In this document: positions 28,178-38,403 of the stretch, in pieces
How the letters are laid out: the number at the start of each line of letters is the position of its first letter
Numbering within the stretch: the stretch's first letter is position 1
The notes under the pieces: model-generated
Seen by the model: the letters and a program-made list of their open reading frames with translations, nothing else
Databases searched by the model: none
What the model was told of the DNA's origin: nothing
From: Clostridium estertheticum subsp. estertheticum
GTDB taxonomy: Bacteria > Bacillota > Clostridia > Clostridiales > Clostridiaceae
DNA: 64,000 nt
Direction: 5' to 3'
Assembly (NCBI RefSeq): GCF_001877035.1
Contig: NZ_CP015756.1
Span: 2,905,001 to 2,969,000, forward strand
Position numbers and translations under genes: made by a program

Positions 28178-28898
28178 CTCTGCACTCTCCTTCAAATACG
28201 ATAACGGATATATTATCACGTCCACCATTAAATTTGCTTAGGTCAACTAACATTTTGCAACTTGTATCATTATCATTTCCAACAATAATATCATACATTT
28301 CAGAATAAGTCACATCATTAGTAAGACCATCAGTACATAAAATACATTTGATTACATTAGTCAAATCAAGGTCAAACAAATCAACTTCTACTAACTCATT
28401 TGTTCCAAGTGCCCTTGTAATAATATTTTTATTGGGATGATTTCTTGCCTTTTCTTCAGTTATAGACCCATTATCTAACAGCTGTTGCACTAGAGAATGG
28501 TCTCTTGTAACTTTTACTAATTCTCTTTTACTATCTATAATATAACAACTACTGTCCCCTACATTTGCAACAACCATTTCATTCTGTTTTCTAATACAAA
28601 TTGTTATAGTTGTGCCCATCCCTTTAAGCGAATCGTTTTGACTCGCCATATCATAAATTTCCTTGTTTGCACTTTTTATAGCTTCTGAAAGAACTTTTTT
28701 AAGTTCTGTACCTTTGTGATTGTTCTTTATATATTCCATTATAACCTTAATAGCTATATCACTTGCTACTTCTCCGGCATTGTGTCCTCCCATGCCATCC
28801 GCAACAATATAAATATCGTACTCACTACTTTCTAAATAACCTACAGAGTCTTCATTTATTTTTCTAACATTCCCAACATCTGATAAAACCCCAAGCAT
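28152..28898 (-). CDS. stp: PP2C-family protein phosphatase Stp/PrpC
   Basis: 248 aa cytoplasmic phosphatase that reverses PrkC phosphorylation. It carries the PP2C metal motifs YIVADGMGGHNAGEVAS, NVGDSS, CTDGLTNDV and GGRDNISVI in the expected order. It is directly upstream of prkC, and their reading frames overlap, which fixes their relative expression. Upstream rlmN is 13 bases away. Confidence 0.96.
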   Translation of the reverse strand: MLGVLSDVGNVRKINEDSVGYLESSEYDIYIVADGMGGHNAGEVASDIAIKVIMEYIKNNHKGTELKKVLSEAIKSANKEIYDMASQNDSLKGMGTTITICIRKQNEMVVANVGDSSCYIIDSKRELVKVTRDHSLVQQLLDNGSITEEKARNHPNKNIITRALGTNELVEVDLFDLDLTNVIKCILCTDGLTNDVTYSEMYDIIVGNDNDTSCKMLVDLSKFNGGRDNISVIVFEGECRDDRNPIRE

Positions 28899-28910
28899 TG
28901 TTAAACCCCC

Positions 28911-29948
28911 TCATTTAAGTTCTTCACCTTTAATATGGCTTCTTCTAAGCTGTCCACATGCAGCATTAATATCTAGCCCCATTTCTCGTCTTATCGTTGT
29001 CTGAATATTATTAGCCTCAAGAACCCTCTTAAACTCAGTCACATCATCATTTGAAGATCTCTCCAGTTCATTTTCTTTAATCTCATTGACCGGGATTAAA
29101 TTAACATGGCATAACATATCTTTTAACAAAGCGCTTAGTTTCTCTGCATCTTGCTTACTATCATTAAGACCCTTAACAAGAGCATATTCGAATGTTATTC
29201 TCCTATTAGTTTTATCTATATAATACTTAGAAACATCAATAATTTCTGCAATAGAATACTTATTTGCAATTGGCATACTCTTCACTCTGATTTCATCACT
29301 AGGCGCATGAAGCGAAATAGCAAGTGTAATTTGCATATTAAAATCCGCAAACTCTTTGATTTTTGGAACTATACCACATGTAGATATAGTTATATGCCTT
29401 TGTCCAATATTTAGTCCATTCTCTGAATTCACAATTTCAAGAAATTTCATTACATTATCAAAATTATCAAATGGTTCCCCACTTCCCATTAGTACAACAT
29501 TAGAAATTCGTTCATTAATAAGTTGCTGTGCTTTTAGTATTTGGGCAAGCATTTCTCCCGGCGATATATTCCTAATCATTCCGCCTATAGTAGATGCGCA
29601 AAATTTGCAACCCATTCTGCATCCTACTTGAGTAGATATGCATATAGAATTTCCATGTTTATATTTCATAACAACACATTCAATTAAATTACCATCACCC
29701 AGCTCAAAAAGGTATTTTCTTGTATCATTATTTTTTGATGTGTATTCTTCTATAAGCCTAGGTATTCCTATATAAAAATAAGTTTGCAATTTTCCTCTTA
29801 CACTCTGTGGTATATTATTCATATTTTCAAATTCACAAATATCCTTATAAATCCAGTCAAATACTTGCTTAGCCCTAAATTTACTTTCCCCATTGCTTTT
29901 CATCCACTGTTTCAGTTCCTCTAAATCCATATCTAATATATTTATCAT
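28911..29948 (-). CDS. rlmN: 23S rRNA/tRNA adenine-C2 methyltransferase RlmN
   Basis: Radical SAM enzyme methylating A2503 of 23S rRNA and A37 of some tRNAs. The CxxxCxxC motif is in [33 protein letters not shown] and the C-terminal catalytic cysteine region INAACGQL follow. 345 aa from the ATG at 29948; a GTG three codons upstream is the alternative. It lies between rsmB and stp in a run of closely packed genes. Confidence 0.97.
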   Translation of the reverse strand: MINILDMDLEELKQWMKSNGESKFRAKQVFDWIYKDICEFENMNNIPQSVRGKLQTYFYIGIPRLIEEYTSKNNDTRKYLFELGDGNLIECVVMKYKHGNSICISTQVGCRMGCKFCASTIGGMIRNISPGEMLAQILKAQQLINERISNVVLMGSGEPFDNFDNVMKFLEIVNSENGLNIGQRHITISTCGIVPKIKEFADFNMQITLAISLHAPSDEIRVKSMPIANKYSIAEIIDVSKYYIDKTNRRITFEYALVKGLNDSKQDAEKLSALLKDMLCHVNLIPVNEIKENELERSSNDDVTEFKRVLEANNIQTTIRREMGLDINAACGQLRRSHIKGEELK

Positions 29949-29994
29949 TTTACACACCCAATCATTTTATACACTCACGCGTTTTACAAAGCCA

Positions 29995-31323
29995 CTATGA
30001 CTTTATAAGTTTGGTTATAAAAAAGCCATCCATGTATTCATTTGGAAATATAGTAACATACCCTTTGTCACTATATTTTATATTATCAAATTCACCAAAA
30101 AATAAAGGTTCTATCTTAAATTCGCAGTGCGACTCTATAAACCAATCAATATTACCTTCATTTTCATCTTTGTTTAAGGTACATGTTGAATATACAAGTA
30201 CTCCGCCTTTTTTTACGTATTTTGAAGCATTATCCATTATACTTCTTTGTATGTCTATTATATTATTTATATCTTTTATATTTTTGCTCCACTTTATTTC
30301 AGGTTTTTTTCTGATGATTCCTAGCCCTGAACATGGTACGTCTATAAGTACTCTATCCGCATATTCAAATAAATCTTTGGTAAATACAGTGGCATCTTGA
30401 ACTTCACAAGTTGTATTTACAATTCCTATTCGCTTTATGCTTTCTTCGATTAAAGACAATTTGTTTTTATGCACATCGAACGCGAGAACCTTACCTGTGT
30501 TTTTCATAAGCTCTGCTATATGTGTTGTTTTTCCACCTGGTGCACTACAAAGGTCTAAAACTTTCATATTTAGTTTTAAATCCATAGATGGTGCCGTAAG
30601 CATTGCACTCTCATCTTGAACCGTTATATTACCTTCGTTAAATAAAACATTATTCTCTATATTTTTTCCTTTAATAATTCGGATTGCTTCAGATGATGCA
30701 TAACCCTCTTCTATATTATAGCCATTTTCTACAAGTTTTTCCCATATTTCTTTATAAGTTAATTTTAAAGTATTAACTCTAACTGTAACATCAGGCTTAT
30801 AATTTAAACCCTTAAGAATTTCTTCAGCCTTTTGAGGTCCATATTGCCTTATAAAGAGTTTAACTAGCGACTTAGTAAATGAATACTCAAAACATAATCT
30901 TTCAATATCATTTTCTCCATTGTAATACTTTGCCTCTGTTTCCCTAAGGTAACTTCTAAGTACACCATTAACAAGCTTTGATGCTCCTATGTTGCTCTTT
31001 TTCTTAGTTAAATTTACAGCCTCATTTACAGTTGCAAAACTCGGAACTTTATCTAAATACCTAATTTGATAAACTGATATTCTTAATATATTTAAAACAA
31101 AACTTTCTAACTTATCAAAACCATTTTTAACGAAGTGTTGCAATATTTTATCTATAGTATATTTGTATTTTAACGTTCCATAAACTATTTCTGTAACTAG
31201 AGCTTTATCTTTATCGCTTAGCTCTGATTTATTAAGTTCTAATCCTAAAACAATATTCGAATAAGCATTGTCATTTAATACTTTTTCTATAATTGTAACT
31301 GCTACCAGTCTACTATTACTCAT
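29995..31323 (-). CDS. rsmB: 16S rRNA (cytosine-967-C5)-methyltransferase RsmB
   Basis: 442 aa. An N-terminal NusB-like helical domain of about 130 residues is followed by a Sun/RsmB methyltransferase domain with the SAM site DLCSAPGGKTTHIAE, PCSGLGIIRKKPEIKW carrying one catalytic cysteine, and YSTCTLNKDENE with the other. Between fmt and rlmN, as in Bacillus (yloM). Confidence 0.96.
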   Translation of the reverse strand: MSNSRLVAVTIIEKVLNDNAYSNIVLGLELNKSELSDKDKALVTEIVYGTLKYKYTIDKILQHFVKNGFDKLESFVLNILRISVYQIRYLDKVPSFATVNEAVNLTKKKSNIGASKLVNGVLRSYLRETEAKYYNGENDIERLCFEYSFTKSLVKLFIRQYGPQKAEEILKGLNYKPDVTVRVNTLKLTYKEIWEKLVENGYNIEEGYASSEAIRIIKGKNIENNVLFNEGNITVQDESAMLTAPSMDLKLNMKVLDLCSAPGGKTTHIAELMKNTGKVLAFDVHKNKLSLIEESIKRIGIVNTTCEVQDATVFTKDLFEYADRVLIDVPCSGLGIIRKKPEIKWSKNIKDINNIIDIQRSIMDNASKYVKKGGVLVYSTCTLNKDENEGNIDWFIESHCEFKIEPLFFGEFDNIKYSDKGYVTIFPNEYMDGFFITKLIKS

Positions 31324-31344
31324 ACTCTTACCTCAATTTCCCTT

Positions 31345-32274
31345 TTATTTAAGTATCATGCCTACATCTATTTTATTACCTATTATATAATCTTTTACCT
31401 TTAAAGGCTTTTTACCTGGAAATTGAATCTCCTCAATAAGTAAAACCCCACTTCCAGTTGATACCTTTAGCCCCTCTTTTGAAACATCTATAATACATCC
31501 AGCTTGCTTACTTGATAACTCATTTAATATTTTCGACTTATATATTTTCATTACAATATTGTCATAATAGGTATATGCCGTTGGTGTTGGATTTAACCCT
31601 CTTATAAAATTGTGAATATTAACATTACTACATTCCCAATCAATACTTGCCATTTTCTTACCTAGCTTAGACGCATATGAACTAGCACTATCTTCTTGTT
31701 TGATTGGCTTAATTACATTATTTATTACTGAATTTATTGTTTCAACTAATAGCTTAGCACCACTAATACTAAGAATGTCTGTAAGTTCACCTGCTGTAAT
31801 ATCTGTAGTAATTCCAACTTCATTTGTTAAAAGAATATCACCAGTATCAAGGCCAACATCCATAAGCATCGTTGTGTTACCAGAAGTACTCTCACCATTA
31901 ATTATACACCAATTTATAGGTGCTGCCCCCCTGTATTTTGGCAATAAAGATGCATGCAAATTTATACATCCATATTTAGGAATATCTAATACTTCCTTTG
32001 GAAGTAATTGTCCAAATGCCACTACTACAATAAAATCTGGTTTTAAATTCTTAATTATATCTATCATTTCATCATTATTTTTAAGTTTTAAAGGTTGATA
32101 TACCGGTATATTACATGAAGCTGCTAACTGCTTAACCGGCGACATAGCTAATTTTTTTCCTCTTCCTTTTGGTCTATCAGGCTGAGTAAAAACAGCGGAA
32201 ACCTCGAATTCATTTATAAGTGATTGCAGAGATGGCACTGAGAATTCCGGTGTACCCATAAAAATTATCTTCAT
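31345..32274 (-). CDS. fmt: Methionyl-tRNA formyltransferase
   Basis: Formylates initiator Met-tRNA. 309 aa. [15 protein letters not shown] at the N-terminus, [19 protein letters not shown] with the catalytic Asn-His, and [11 protein letters not shown] are the family motifs. The ATG at 32274 is one base past the def stop region, with GAGGGTGAGG upstream inside def, so def and fmt are coupled. Confidence 0.97.
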   Translation of the reverse strand: MKIIFMGTPEFSVPSLQSLINEFEVSAVFTQPDRPKGRGKKLAMSPVKQLAASCNIPVYQPLKLKNNDEMIDIIKNLKPDFIVVVAFGQLLPKEVLDIPKYGCINLHASLLPKYRGAAPINWCIINGESTSGNTTMLMDVGLDTGDILLTNEVGITTDITAGELTDILSISGAKLLVETINSVINNVIKPIKQEDSASSYASKLGKKMASIDWECSNVNIHNFIRGLNPTPTAYTYYDNIVMKIYKSKILNELSSKQAGCIIDVSKEGLKVSTGSGVLLIEEIQFPGKKPLKVKDYIIGNKIDVGMILK

Positions 32275-32275
32275 A

Positions 32276-32725
32276 TTATTCCTCACCCTCTATTGCTTTG
32301 TCTATAAACAATATACCATCCAAATGATCGATTTCATGGCAGAGCGCCCTTGCAAGAAGACCTTCTCCCTCAATTACTATCTTCTCTCCCAACTCATTTA
32401 ATGCGGATACTTTTACTTTTTGGGGCCTATCAACATTTTCTTGTGTTCCTGGTATACTTAAACAACCCTCGCTTGCGATTTGTGAACCTTCCATTTCAAT
32501 GATCTCTGGATTTATTAATGCTATAGGACCATCCCCAATATCAATAACAACTATTCTTTTTAAAATGCCAACCTGTGGCGCCGCAAGTCCTATCCCATTA
32601 GAAATATACATAGTTTCTTTCATATCTTTGATTAATAATAAAATTCTTTGATTAATTTCACCTACGACTCTGCTTTTTTTCCTTAATAACTCATCACCAT
32701 ATATTCTAATTGTTCTTGTAGCCAT
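32276..32725 (-). CDS. def: Peptide deformylase
   Basis: Removes the formyl group from new proteins. 149 aa, the short class 1-like form. The three metal-site motifs are present: [18 protein letters not shown] and CHEIDHLDG. It acts on the product of the fmt pathway and is directly upstream of fmt. GGAGGGT precedes the ATG. Confidence 0.97.
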   Translation of the reverse strand: MATRTIRIYGDELLRKKSRVVGEINQRILLLIKDMKETMYISNGIGLAAPQVGILKRIVVIDIGDGPIALINPEIIEMEGSQIASEGCLSIPGTQENVDRPQKVKVSALNELGEKIVIEGEGLLARALCHEIDHLDGILFIDKAIEGEE

Positions 32726-32765
32726 GTGTTACCCTCCTTCTAACTAAATTATAATCTTTTCGCTG

Positions 32766-34967
32766 CTAGATCATATTACTTGGATTAATATCTATACTAA
32801 CTCTTATACTGCTATAAACATTTTTTACTAATTCATAAACTGAATTCTTTATTTCTAAAGCAATTGTTTGGTTAATATCACCTTTAATAATAATTTGCCA
32901 TCTGTAGAAGTTTTTAATTTTAGAAACCCCACAAGTACATGGTCCCAGAAGTATAATTTTATTGTTATCTTTGATTTTATATTTTAAATTTTCGCCAACA
33001 TTTTGGATATTTTTTATTAACATATTTTCATTCTCAGAACTCATAGTTATAACTAAAATACTTGCAAAAGGCGGATAATCCATAGCCTCTCTCATCATAA
33101 TTTCATTTTTATAAAAACTATCATAATCATTACTGGCTGCATACTTAATTGTCAATTCATCTGCACTATACGTTTGAATAACAACCTTACCTTCCTTACT
33201 ACCCCTCCCTGATCTTCCTGAGACTTGAGTAAGCAGCTGAAATGTCCGTTCAAACGCCCTATAATCTGGTAAGTTAAGTGATAAATCAGCAGCTATTACT
33301 CCGACTAATGTAACATCTTTAAAATCTAAGCCTTTAGCAACCATTTGAGTTCCAATTAGAATATCTGCTCCTTTACTTTTAAAGGTATTATATATATATT
33401 CATAAGAATTTTTTTTCCGTGTCGTATCAAAGTCCATTCTTAATGTTCTTGCACTTGGAAAAATTCTATTAATTTCTTGTTCAATTTTTTCTGTTCCAAC
33501 ACCAAAATATTTCACATAACTACTGCCACAACTAGGGCAAACTTTACTAATCTTTTCCTTCTCACCACAGTAATGACATGTTAAGTATTCACCTGCGTTA
33601 TGATATGTTAATGAGATATCACATTTTTTACATTTAAAAACATACCCACATTTTCTACAGGATACAAATGTTGAAAATCCTCTTCTATTTAGAAACAAAA
33701 TTACCTGTTCATTTTTACTTAAACACTGCGTAATGCCATCATGTAGTGACCTACTAAATATTGAACGATTGTTGTTCATAAGTTCTTCCCGCATATCTAC
33801 GATTTCTACTTTTGGCATTGCTGCACCATCTGCTCTTTCATTAATAGTAATTAATGAAAGCTCATTTATGGTAGACCTATAATAACTCTCAACTGATGGT
33901 GTAGCTGATCCTAGTATTAGTTTGCAATTTTCAAGTTCACATTTCATATATGCTATCTCACGAGCATCAAATTTCGGATCACTATCTGATTTATAACTAG
34001 CCTCGTGCTCCTCATCTATAACAATTAATCCTAAGTTTTCAAAAGGTAAAAATATAGCTGACCTTGCTCCAATGGCAATTTGGGCATTTCCAAGCTTTAC
34101 CCTCATCCATTCGTCAAAACGTTCGCCATCTGACAATCTACTATGAAAAACTGCGATTTCAGGACCAAACCGCCCTTTAAATCTTTCAACCATTTGAGGC
34201 GTTAACGATATTTCTGGTATAAGTATTATAGATTGCTTATTTTCCTTTAACATATAACTAACCAATTTCATATATATTTCAGTTTTTCCACTACCGGTAA
34301 CTCCATGAATTAAGAATTTATTTTTCTTAGAATTCATTATAAAATCCACTGATTGGCGTTGCTTTTCATTCAGTATTTTTTCTTCGTACTTAGCATAATG
34401 TTTTTGATTATACCTATTAATTGTAACCTCTTGTGAAATTAAGAACCCATGTTTAATCATTGTATTAATTGACGATAATGATAATTTAAAATTTTTACTA
34501 AATTCATTTTTATTATATTTCATTTTATTTAATTCTATTAAGTCATAAATGTTTTTATAGGGTTCATTTAAAAATTTGCCCTCTATTTGCTTACCTATAG
34601 TTAATAATAGTGAGGTCTTCTTTTTTATTCCCTTTGTTATTCCCCTGGGAATAATAACTTTTATACACTCTAGATAGGTGCAAAGATACTTTTTTTTCAT
34701 GACTTTTACAAGTTCAATATCGGTTATTTTAAGAAGAGGCATTTCATCACATATATTAGCTATTTCCTTAATATTAATAGCGCTATCACATTGCTCATAA
34801 AGCTCTAGTACAAAAGCATCTAATGTTCTGTTTCCTCTACCAAATGGCACTTTAACTCTAAATCCTAACTGTAAAACGCCTAATAAACTAGTAGGTATTT
34901 TATATGTAAAAATTTTATCCACTTGAACTGAATCGTTATTCACTACAACTCCAGCATACTGATACAC
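32766..34967 (-). CDS. priA: Primosomal protein N-prime (replication restart helicase PriA)
   Basis: 3-prime to 5-prime helicase that reloads the replisome at stalled forks. 733 aa. The N-terminal DNA-binding domain begins YAGVVVNNDSVQVDKIFTY; helicase motifs are GVTGSGKTEIYMKL, DEEHEASYK and SATPS. The zinc-binding insert has eight cysteines from CRKCGYVFKCKKC through CPSCGSS. It lies between coaBC and def. Confidence 0.97.
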   Translation of the reverse strand: MYQYAGVVVNNDSVQVDKIFTYKIPTSLLGVLQLGFRVKVPFGRGNRTLDAFVLELYEQCDSAINIKEIANICDEMPLLKITDIELVKVMKKKYLCTYLECIKVIIPRGITKGIKKKTSLLLTIGKQIEGKFLNEPYKNIYDLIELNKMKYNKNEFSKNFKLSLSSINTMIKHGFLISQEVTINRYNQKHYAKYEEKILNEKQRQSVDFIMNSKKNKFLIHGVTGSGKTEIYMKLVSYMLKENKQSIILIPEISLTPQMVERFKGRFGPEIAVFHSRLSDGERFDEWMRVKLGNAQIAIGARSAIFLPFENLGLIVIDEEHEASYKSDSDPKFDAREIAYMKCELENCKLILGSATPSVESYYRSTINELSLITINERADGAAMPKVEIVDMREELMNNNRSIFSRSLHDGITQCLSKNEQVILFLNRRGFSTFVSCRKCGYVFKCKKCDISLTYHNAGEYLTCHYCGEKEKISKVCPSCGSSYVKYFGVGTEKIEQEINRIFPSARTLRMDFDTTRKKNSYEYIYNTFKSKGADILIGTQMVAKGLDFKDVTLVGVIAADLSLNLPDYRAFERTFQLLTQVSGRSGRGSKEGKVVIQTYSADELTIKYAASNDYDSFYKNEIMMREAMDYPPFASILVITMSSENENMLIKNIQNVGENLKYKIKDNNKIILLGPCTCGVSKIKNFYRWQIIIKGDINQTIALEIKNSVYELVKNVYSSIRVSIDINPSNMI

Positions 34968-35004
34968 TTAATCACCCTTTTAATTTTATAATTTTCTATA
35001 ATAT

Positions 35005-35028
35005 AAAAAAGCGCATTAGCGCTTTTTA
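35005..35028 (-). terminator. Rho-independent terminator at the coaBC end
   Basis: On the minus strand AAAAAGCGC-TAAT-GCGCTTTTTT, overlapping the end of coaBC. It would separate the yicC-remA-gmk-rpoZ-coaBC unit from priA, though readthrough is possible. Confidence 0.75.
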
Positions 35029-36206
35029 TTTATTAAATTAAACAATTCCCTAGCAACTTGTTTCTTAGACATTATGTCTAATACTATTGGATCGTTATCT
35101 TTGCTTAAAATAATCACTTTATTCTCTTCAGTTCCAAACCCACTATCTGTTTTTGTTATATCATTAGCAATAATATAATCTAAATTTTTCTTAAGTAATT
35201 TTTCTTTTGCATTTTTAAGTAAATCATTACTTTCTGCTGCAAAACCTACCAAAATTTGCTTCTTTTTATGTAATCCAAGCTCTTTTAAAATGTCGTTATC
35301 TCGTACAAACTCTAAGTTTAAAATATCTTCACTTTTCTTGATTTTAAAACTAGAGTATACCTTAGGTTTATAATCAGATACAGCTGCTGCTTTTATAACT
35401 ATGTCGCTATCTTCATAATTGCTTATTACAGCGGTCCTCATCTCATCATTAGTATTTATCTTAATTATGCTTACACCAAAAGGTGCTTTTTCATTACATG
35501 GTCCCGATATTAAAGTTACATTCGCCCCTCTGTCTCTTGCTTCTCTCGCAATTGAATAACCCATTTTCCCTGTTGATCTATTAGTTATAAATCTTACAGG
35601 ATCAATAGGTGCAATTGTAGGTCCGGCTGTAACTAACACCTTAGTACCTATCATATCCTTTATAGGATATAATTTACTCATAATCACTTCAAAAATATCT
35701 TCAGTTTGTGCAAGTTTTCCCTCTCCTATGTCACCACAAGCAAGCCTTCCTGATACCGGAGCAATAAACTCATAACCAAAACCCTTTAGTTTTTGAATAT
35801 TGCCCTGCACTATTGGGTTATTATACATATTAACATTCATTGCTGGAGCAAAAATCACGGGTGCCTTAGTTGCCATAATAGTAGTAGTAATCATATCATC
35901 TGCGATTCCATTTGCAATTTTACCAATTATATTAGCAGTTGCTGGAACTACAACAAATAGATCTGCTTTTTTAGCAAGAGATATATGTTGTATCTCCCAT
36001 GCTTTAGGTTCCTCAAACATATCATGTATAACCATATTCTGACTGAGTGATTGAAAGCTTATTGGATTTACAAACTCCAACGCCGCTTTTGTCATTATAA
36101 CATGCACATCAACATTTTCTTTTTTTAATCTACTAATAACATCTAGAGCCTTATATACAGCTATTCCACCTGTAACACCAAAAACTACTGTCTTTGTATT
36201 TTTCAT
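35016..36206 (-). CDS. coaBC: Bifunctional phosphopantothenoylcysteine decarboxylase/synthetase CoaBC
   Basis: Two steps of coenzyme A synthesis. 396 aa. The N-terminal FMN-dependent decarboxylase (CoaC) has GVTGGIAVYKALDVI, a histidine-containing IQHISLAKKADL and PAMNVNMYNNP. The C-terminal CoaB half starts at VLVTAGPTIAPIDPVRFI and has the CTP-binding NDI...TDSGF region. It starts one base after the rpoZ stop. coaD lies 17 kb away in this window. Confidence 0.97.
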   Translation of the reverse strand: MKNTKTVVFGVTGGIAVYKALDVISRLKKENVDVHVIMTKAALEFVNPISFQSLSQNMVIHDMFEEPKAWEIQHISLAKKADLFVVVPATANIIGKIANGIADDMITTTIMATKAPVIFAPAMNVNMYNNPIVQGNIQKLKGFGYEFIAPVSGRLACGDIGEGKLAQTEDIFEVIMSKLYPIKDMIGTKVLVTAGPTIAPIDPVRFITNRSTGKMGYSIAREARDRGANVTLISGPCNEKAPFGVSIIKINTNDEMRTAVISNYEDSDIVIKAAAVSDYKPKVYSSFKIKKSEDILNLEFVRDNDILKELGLHKKKQILVGFAAESNDLLKNAKEKLLKKNLDYIIANDITKTDSGFGTEENKVIILSKDNDPIVLDIMSKKQVARELFNLINKKR

Positions 36207-36207
36207 A

Positions 36208-36426
36208 CTATTTTATTCCTTCTTGAGTTGTGATGGCAACAATAGCTCCCTCATAAATCTCCTCTATAGCAATAGTAACCGGTTTTGTCGAATCCACCTG
36301 TACAAGTGGACTTTGACCTTCTATTATTTGTCTTGCTCTTTTTGATGTTGCTACAACTAAAGAATACCTATTGTCAACCTTTTCTAACAAATCTACTATT
36401 GATGGACTAATCATTGAATTATTCAT
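36208..36426 (-). CDS. rpoZ: DNA-directed RNA polymerase omega subunit
   Basis: 72 aa subunit that stabilises the beta-prime fold. SIVDLLEKVDNRYSLVVATSKRARQI is seen in part as NRYSLVVATSKRARQI, the family core. Its start overlaps the end of gmk by eight bases. The gmk-rpoZ-coaBC order is standard in Firmicutes. Confidence 0.96.
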   Translation of the reverse strand: MNNSMISPSIVDLLEKVDNRYSLVVATSKRARQIIEGQSPLVQVDSTKPVTIAIEEIYEGAIVAITTQEGIK

Positions 36427-37030
36427 TTATAATTTCCTCCTTTAAAAAATCTCCATTCATTCTATCGACTCTGCATCTTTCTGCAATGACAATGCTCTGA
36501 ATTTTCTCACATGCGCTATCCACAGTATCATTTACAACTGCATAATCATATTTTGATACAAAACTTATTTCTTCATGAGCAGATGCAAATCTAGTCATTA
36601 ATGACTCTGGTGTTTCACTGCCCCTATTTGTAATTCTGTTTCTTAATTCCTCCATAGATGGCGGAAGAATAAAAATAAATAAACCATTTGGATAAGCCAA
36701 TTTCACTTTAAGAGCGCCTTGAATGTCTATTTCAAGTATTACATCACGGCCGCTCTCGAGCACTTTTAAAACCTCAGATTTAGGTGTACCATAACAATTT
36801 CCATAAACCTCTGCATACTCAAGAAAGTCTTTTGATTTTATCCTTTCTAGAAATTCTTCTCTAGATATAAAATAGTAATTTATACCTTCTATTTCAGCAT
36901 TTCTTGGGCTTCTCGTAGTTGCTGAAACTGAAATCCAGAAGTCATTCTTTTTAAGAAGCGCCTCGCATACAGTCCCTTTACCAGCACCGGAAGGTCCTGA
37001 AATTACAATTAGCTGTCCTTTACTCCTCAT
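36419..37030 (-). CDS. gmk: Guanylate kinase
   Basis: Phosphorylates GMP to GDP. 203 aa. P-loop GPSGAGKGTVCEALL at the N-terminus, then TTRSPRNAEIEGINYYF and the GMP-binding tyrosine region EYAEVYGNCYGTPKSEV. Its start codon shares one base with the remA stop. Downstream of yicC-remA, as in Bacillus. Confidence 0.98.
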   Translation of the reverse strand: MRSKGQLIVISGPSGAGKGTVCEALLKKNDFWISVSATTRSPRNAEIEGINYYFISREEFLERIKSKDFLEYAEVYGNCYGTPKSEVLKVLESGRDVILEIDIQGALKVKLAYPNGLFIFILPPSMEELRNRITNRGSETPESLMTRFASAHEEISFVSKYDYAVVNDTVDSACEKIQSIVIAERCRVDRMNGDFLKEEIINE

Positions 37031-37302
37031 TATTCCTCTACCTCGTCTAAATGATCATCATCTTTAACAGATAATCTATGTGCAACAGTTTCAGGCTGAA
37101 CAGCCGATAAGATAACATGATCACTATCAGTGATTATAACTGCTCTGGTTCTTCTTCCATATGTAGCATCAATTAGCATTCCTCTATCTCTTGCCTCTTG
37201 AATTATTCTTTTTATAGGCGCTGATTCAGGGCTGACTATGGCTACCAATCTATTTGCTGAAACAATGTTTCCAAACCCTATGTTTATCAACTTTATACTC
37301 AT
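37030..37302 (-). CDS. remA: Extracellular matrix regulator RemA-like (YlzA, DUF370)
   Basis: 90 aa member of the RemA/YlzA family (DUF370). In Bacillus RemA binds DNA as a ring and activates biofilm matrix genes; the clostridial target is unknown. Core motifs [27 protein letters not shown] are seen in part as [16 protein letters not shown], then [12 protein letters not shown] and [12 protein letters not shown]. It is between yicC and gmk, as usual. Confidence 0.93.
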   Translation of the reverse strand: MSIKLINIGFGNIVSANRLVAIVSPESAPIKRIIQEARDRGMLIDATYGRRTRAVIITDSDHVILSAVQPETVAHRLSVKDDDHLDEVEE

Positions 37303-37316
37303 CGTTTGCCTCCAGT

Positions 37317-38195
37317 TTATTCTATGTTTTGTATTTGTTCTCTAATTTTCTCTATTTCACTTTTCATACTAATTACTGTGTTTAAAATTTCTAAATCATT
37401 TGCTTTTGATGCTATAGTGTTAGTTTCCCTATTCATTTCTTGAATAATAAAATCAAGCTTTCTACCAATTGGTTCGTCTAAAATTAGAGTCTCTCTCATT
37501 TGATTTATGTGACTATTTAATCTTACAATTTCTTCATCAATTCCTGCTTTATCAGCAAAAATTGCAATTTCCATAGCAACCCTATTTTCATCAAAATCAA
37601 TTTCCTTATGCAAAACATCAAGCCTTTGAGTTAGCTTAGCTTTATACTCACAAACAACAAGAGGTGCCCTTGTCTTAACCTTATCAACTAATCCATTAAT
37701 TAAATCGCACTTAATTATAACATCTTCAAGTAGCTTTCTACCTTCTCTTTCTCTCATAAAAAGAAGGGCCCTAAGCGCCTTTGTTAATGCTAAATCAATC
37801 TGCTCAAATGTTTCTGAAACATCTTCTTCCTTTTGCTTAAGCGTTATTACTTCAGGTAATTTAGCTACCGCCGCAACAGATATATCATCGCTTAGACCAT
37901 ATTTATCTTTTAAGATTCCAAGGCAATTTATATAACTTGCTGCTAAATTTTCATTCAAATATGCTTCAACATCTTCCTTATCATAATTGCCTTGAGTTAC
38001 AAAAACATCAAGCTTTCCCCTTTTTACTTTTTCACCAATTATTTTACGGATTTTATCCTCAAAAGATATTAATACTCTAGGCATTCTTATATTAGTTTCA
38101 AAATATCTATGATTAACACTTTTAATCTCAATTGTAAAACTTTTACCATCTTTTTCAGAGTTTCCTCTCCCAAACCCAGTCATACTCCTAATCAT
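37317..38195 (-). CDS. yicC: YicC family endoribonuclease
   Basis: 292 aa. YicC/YloC proteins are manganese-dependent endoribonucleases. The start [14 protein letters not shown] at 38195 is diagnostic; the C-terminal [20 protein letters not shown] and [23 protein letters not shown] regions also match. First gene of the long minus-strand run down to coaBC, with a gap to its right that should hold the promoter. Confidence 0.94.
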   Translation of the reverse strand: MIRSMTGFGRGNSEKDGKSFTIEIKSVNHRYFETNIRMPRVLISFEDKIRKIIGEKVKRGKLDVFVTQGNYDKEDVEAYLNENLAASYINCLGILKDKYGLSDDISVAAVAKLPEVITLKQKEEDVSETFEQIDLALTKALRALLFMREREGRKLLEDVIIKCDLINGLVDKVKTRAPLVVCEYKAKLTQRLDVLHKEIDFDENRVAMEIAIFADKAGIDEEIVRLNSHINQMRETLILDEPIGRKLDFIIQEMNRETNTIASKANDLEILNTVISMKSEIEKIREQIQNIE

Positions 38196-38403
38196 AACAA
38201 GACATCCTTCCATTGTTCATTGTGACCTCGTAATAAGTATACATAAAGTATTACCTTAATTTCAAGCTAAAATTATAAGTTTTTACTTTTATCACGATTT
38301 TCATAAAAAAAATACCATCAAGCTGTAATTTTATAGATTTAAAAACAGCTCATACTATTAATAAAATATTTCCTATATAACTTATATTATACCAATAATA
38401 TTA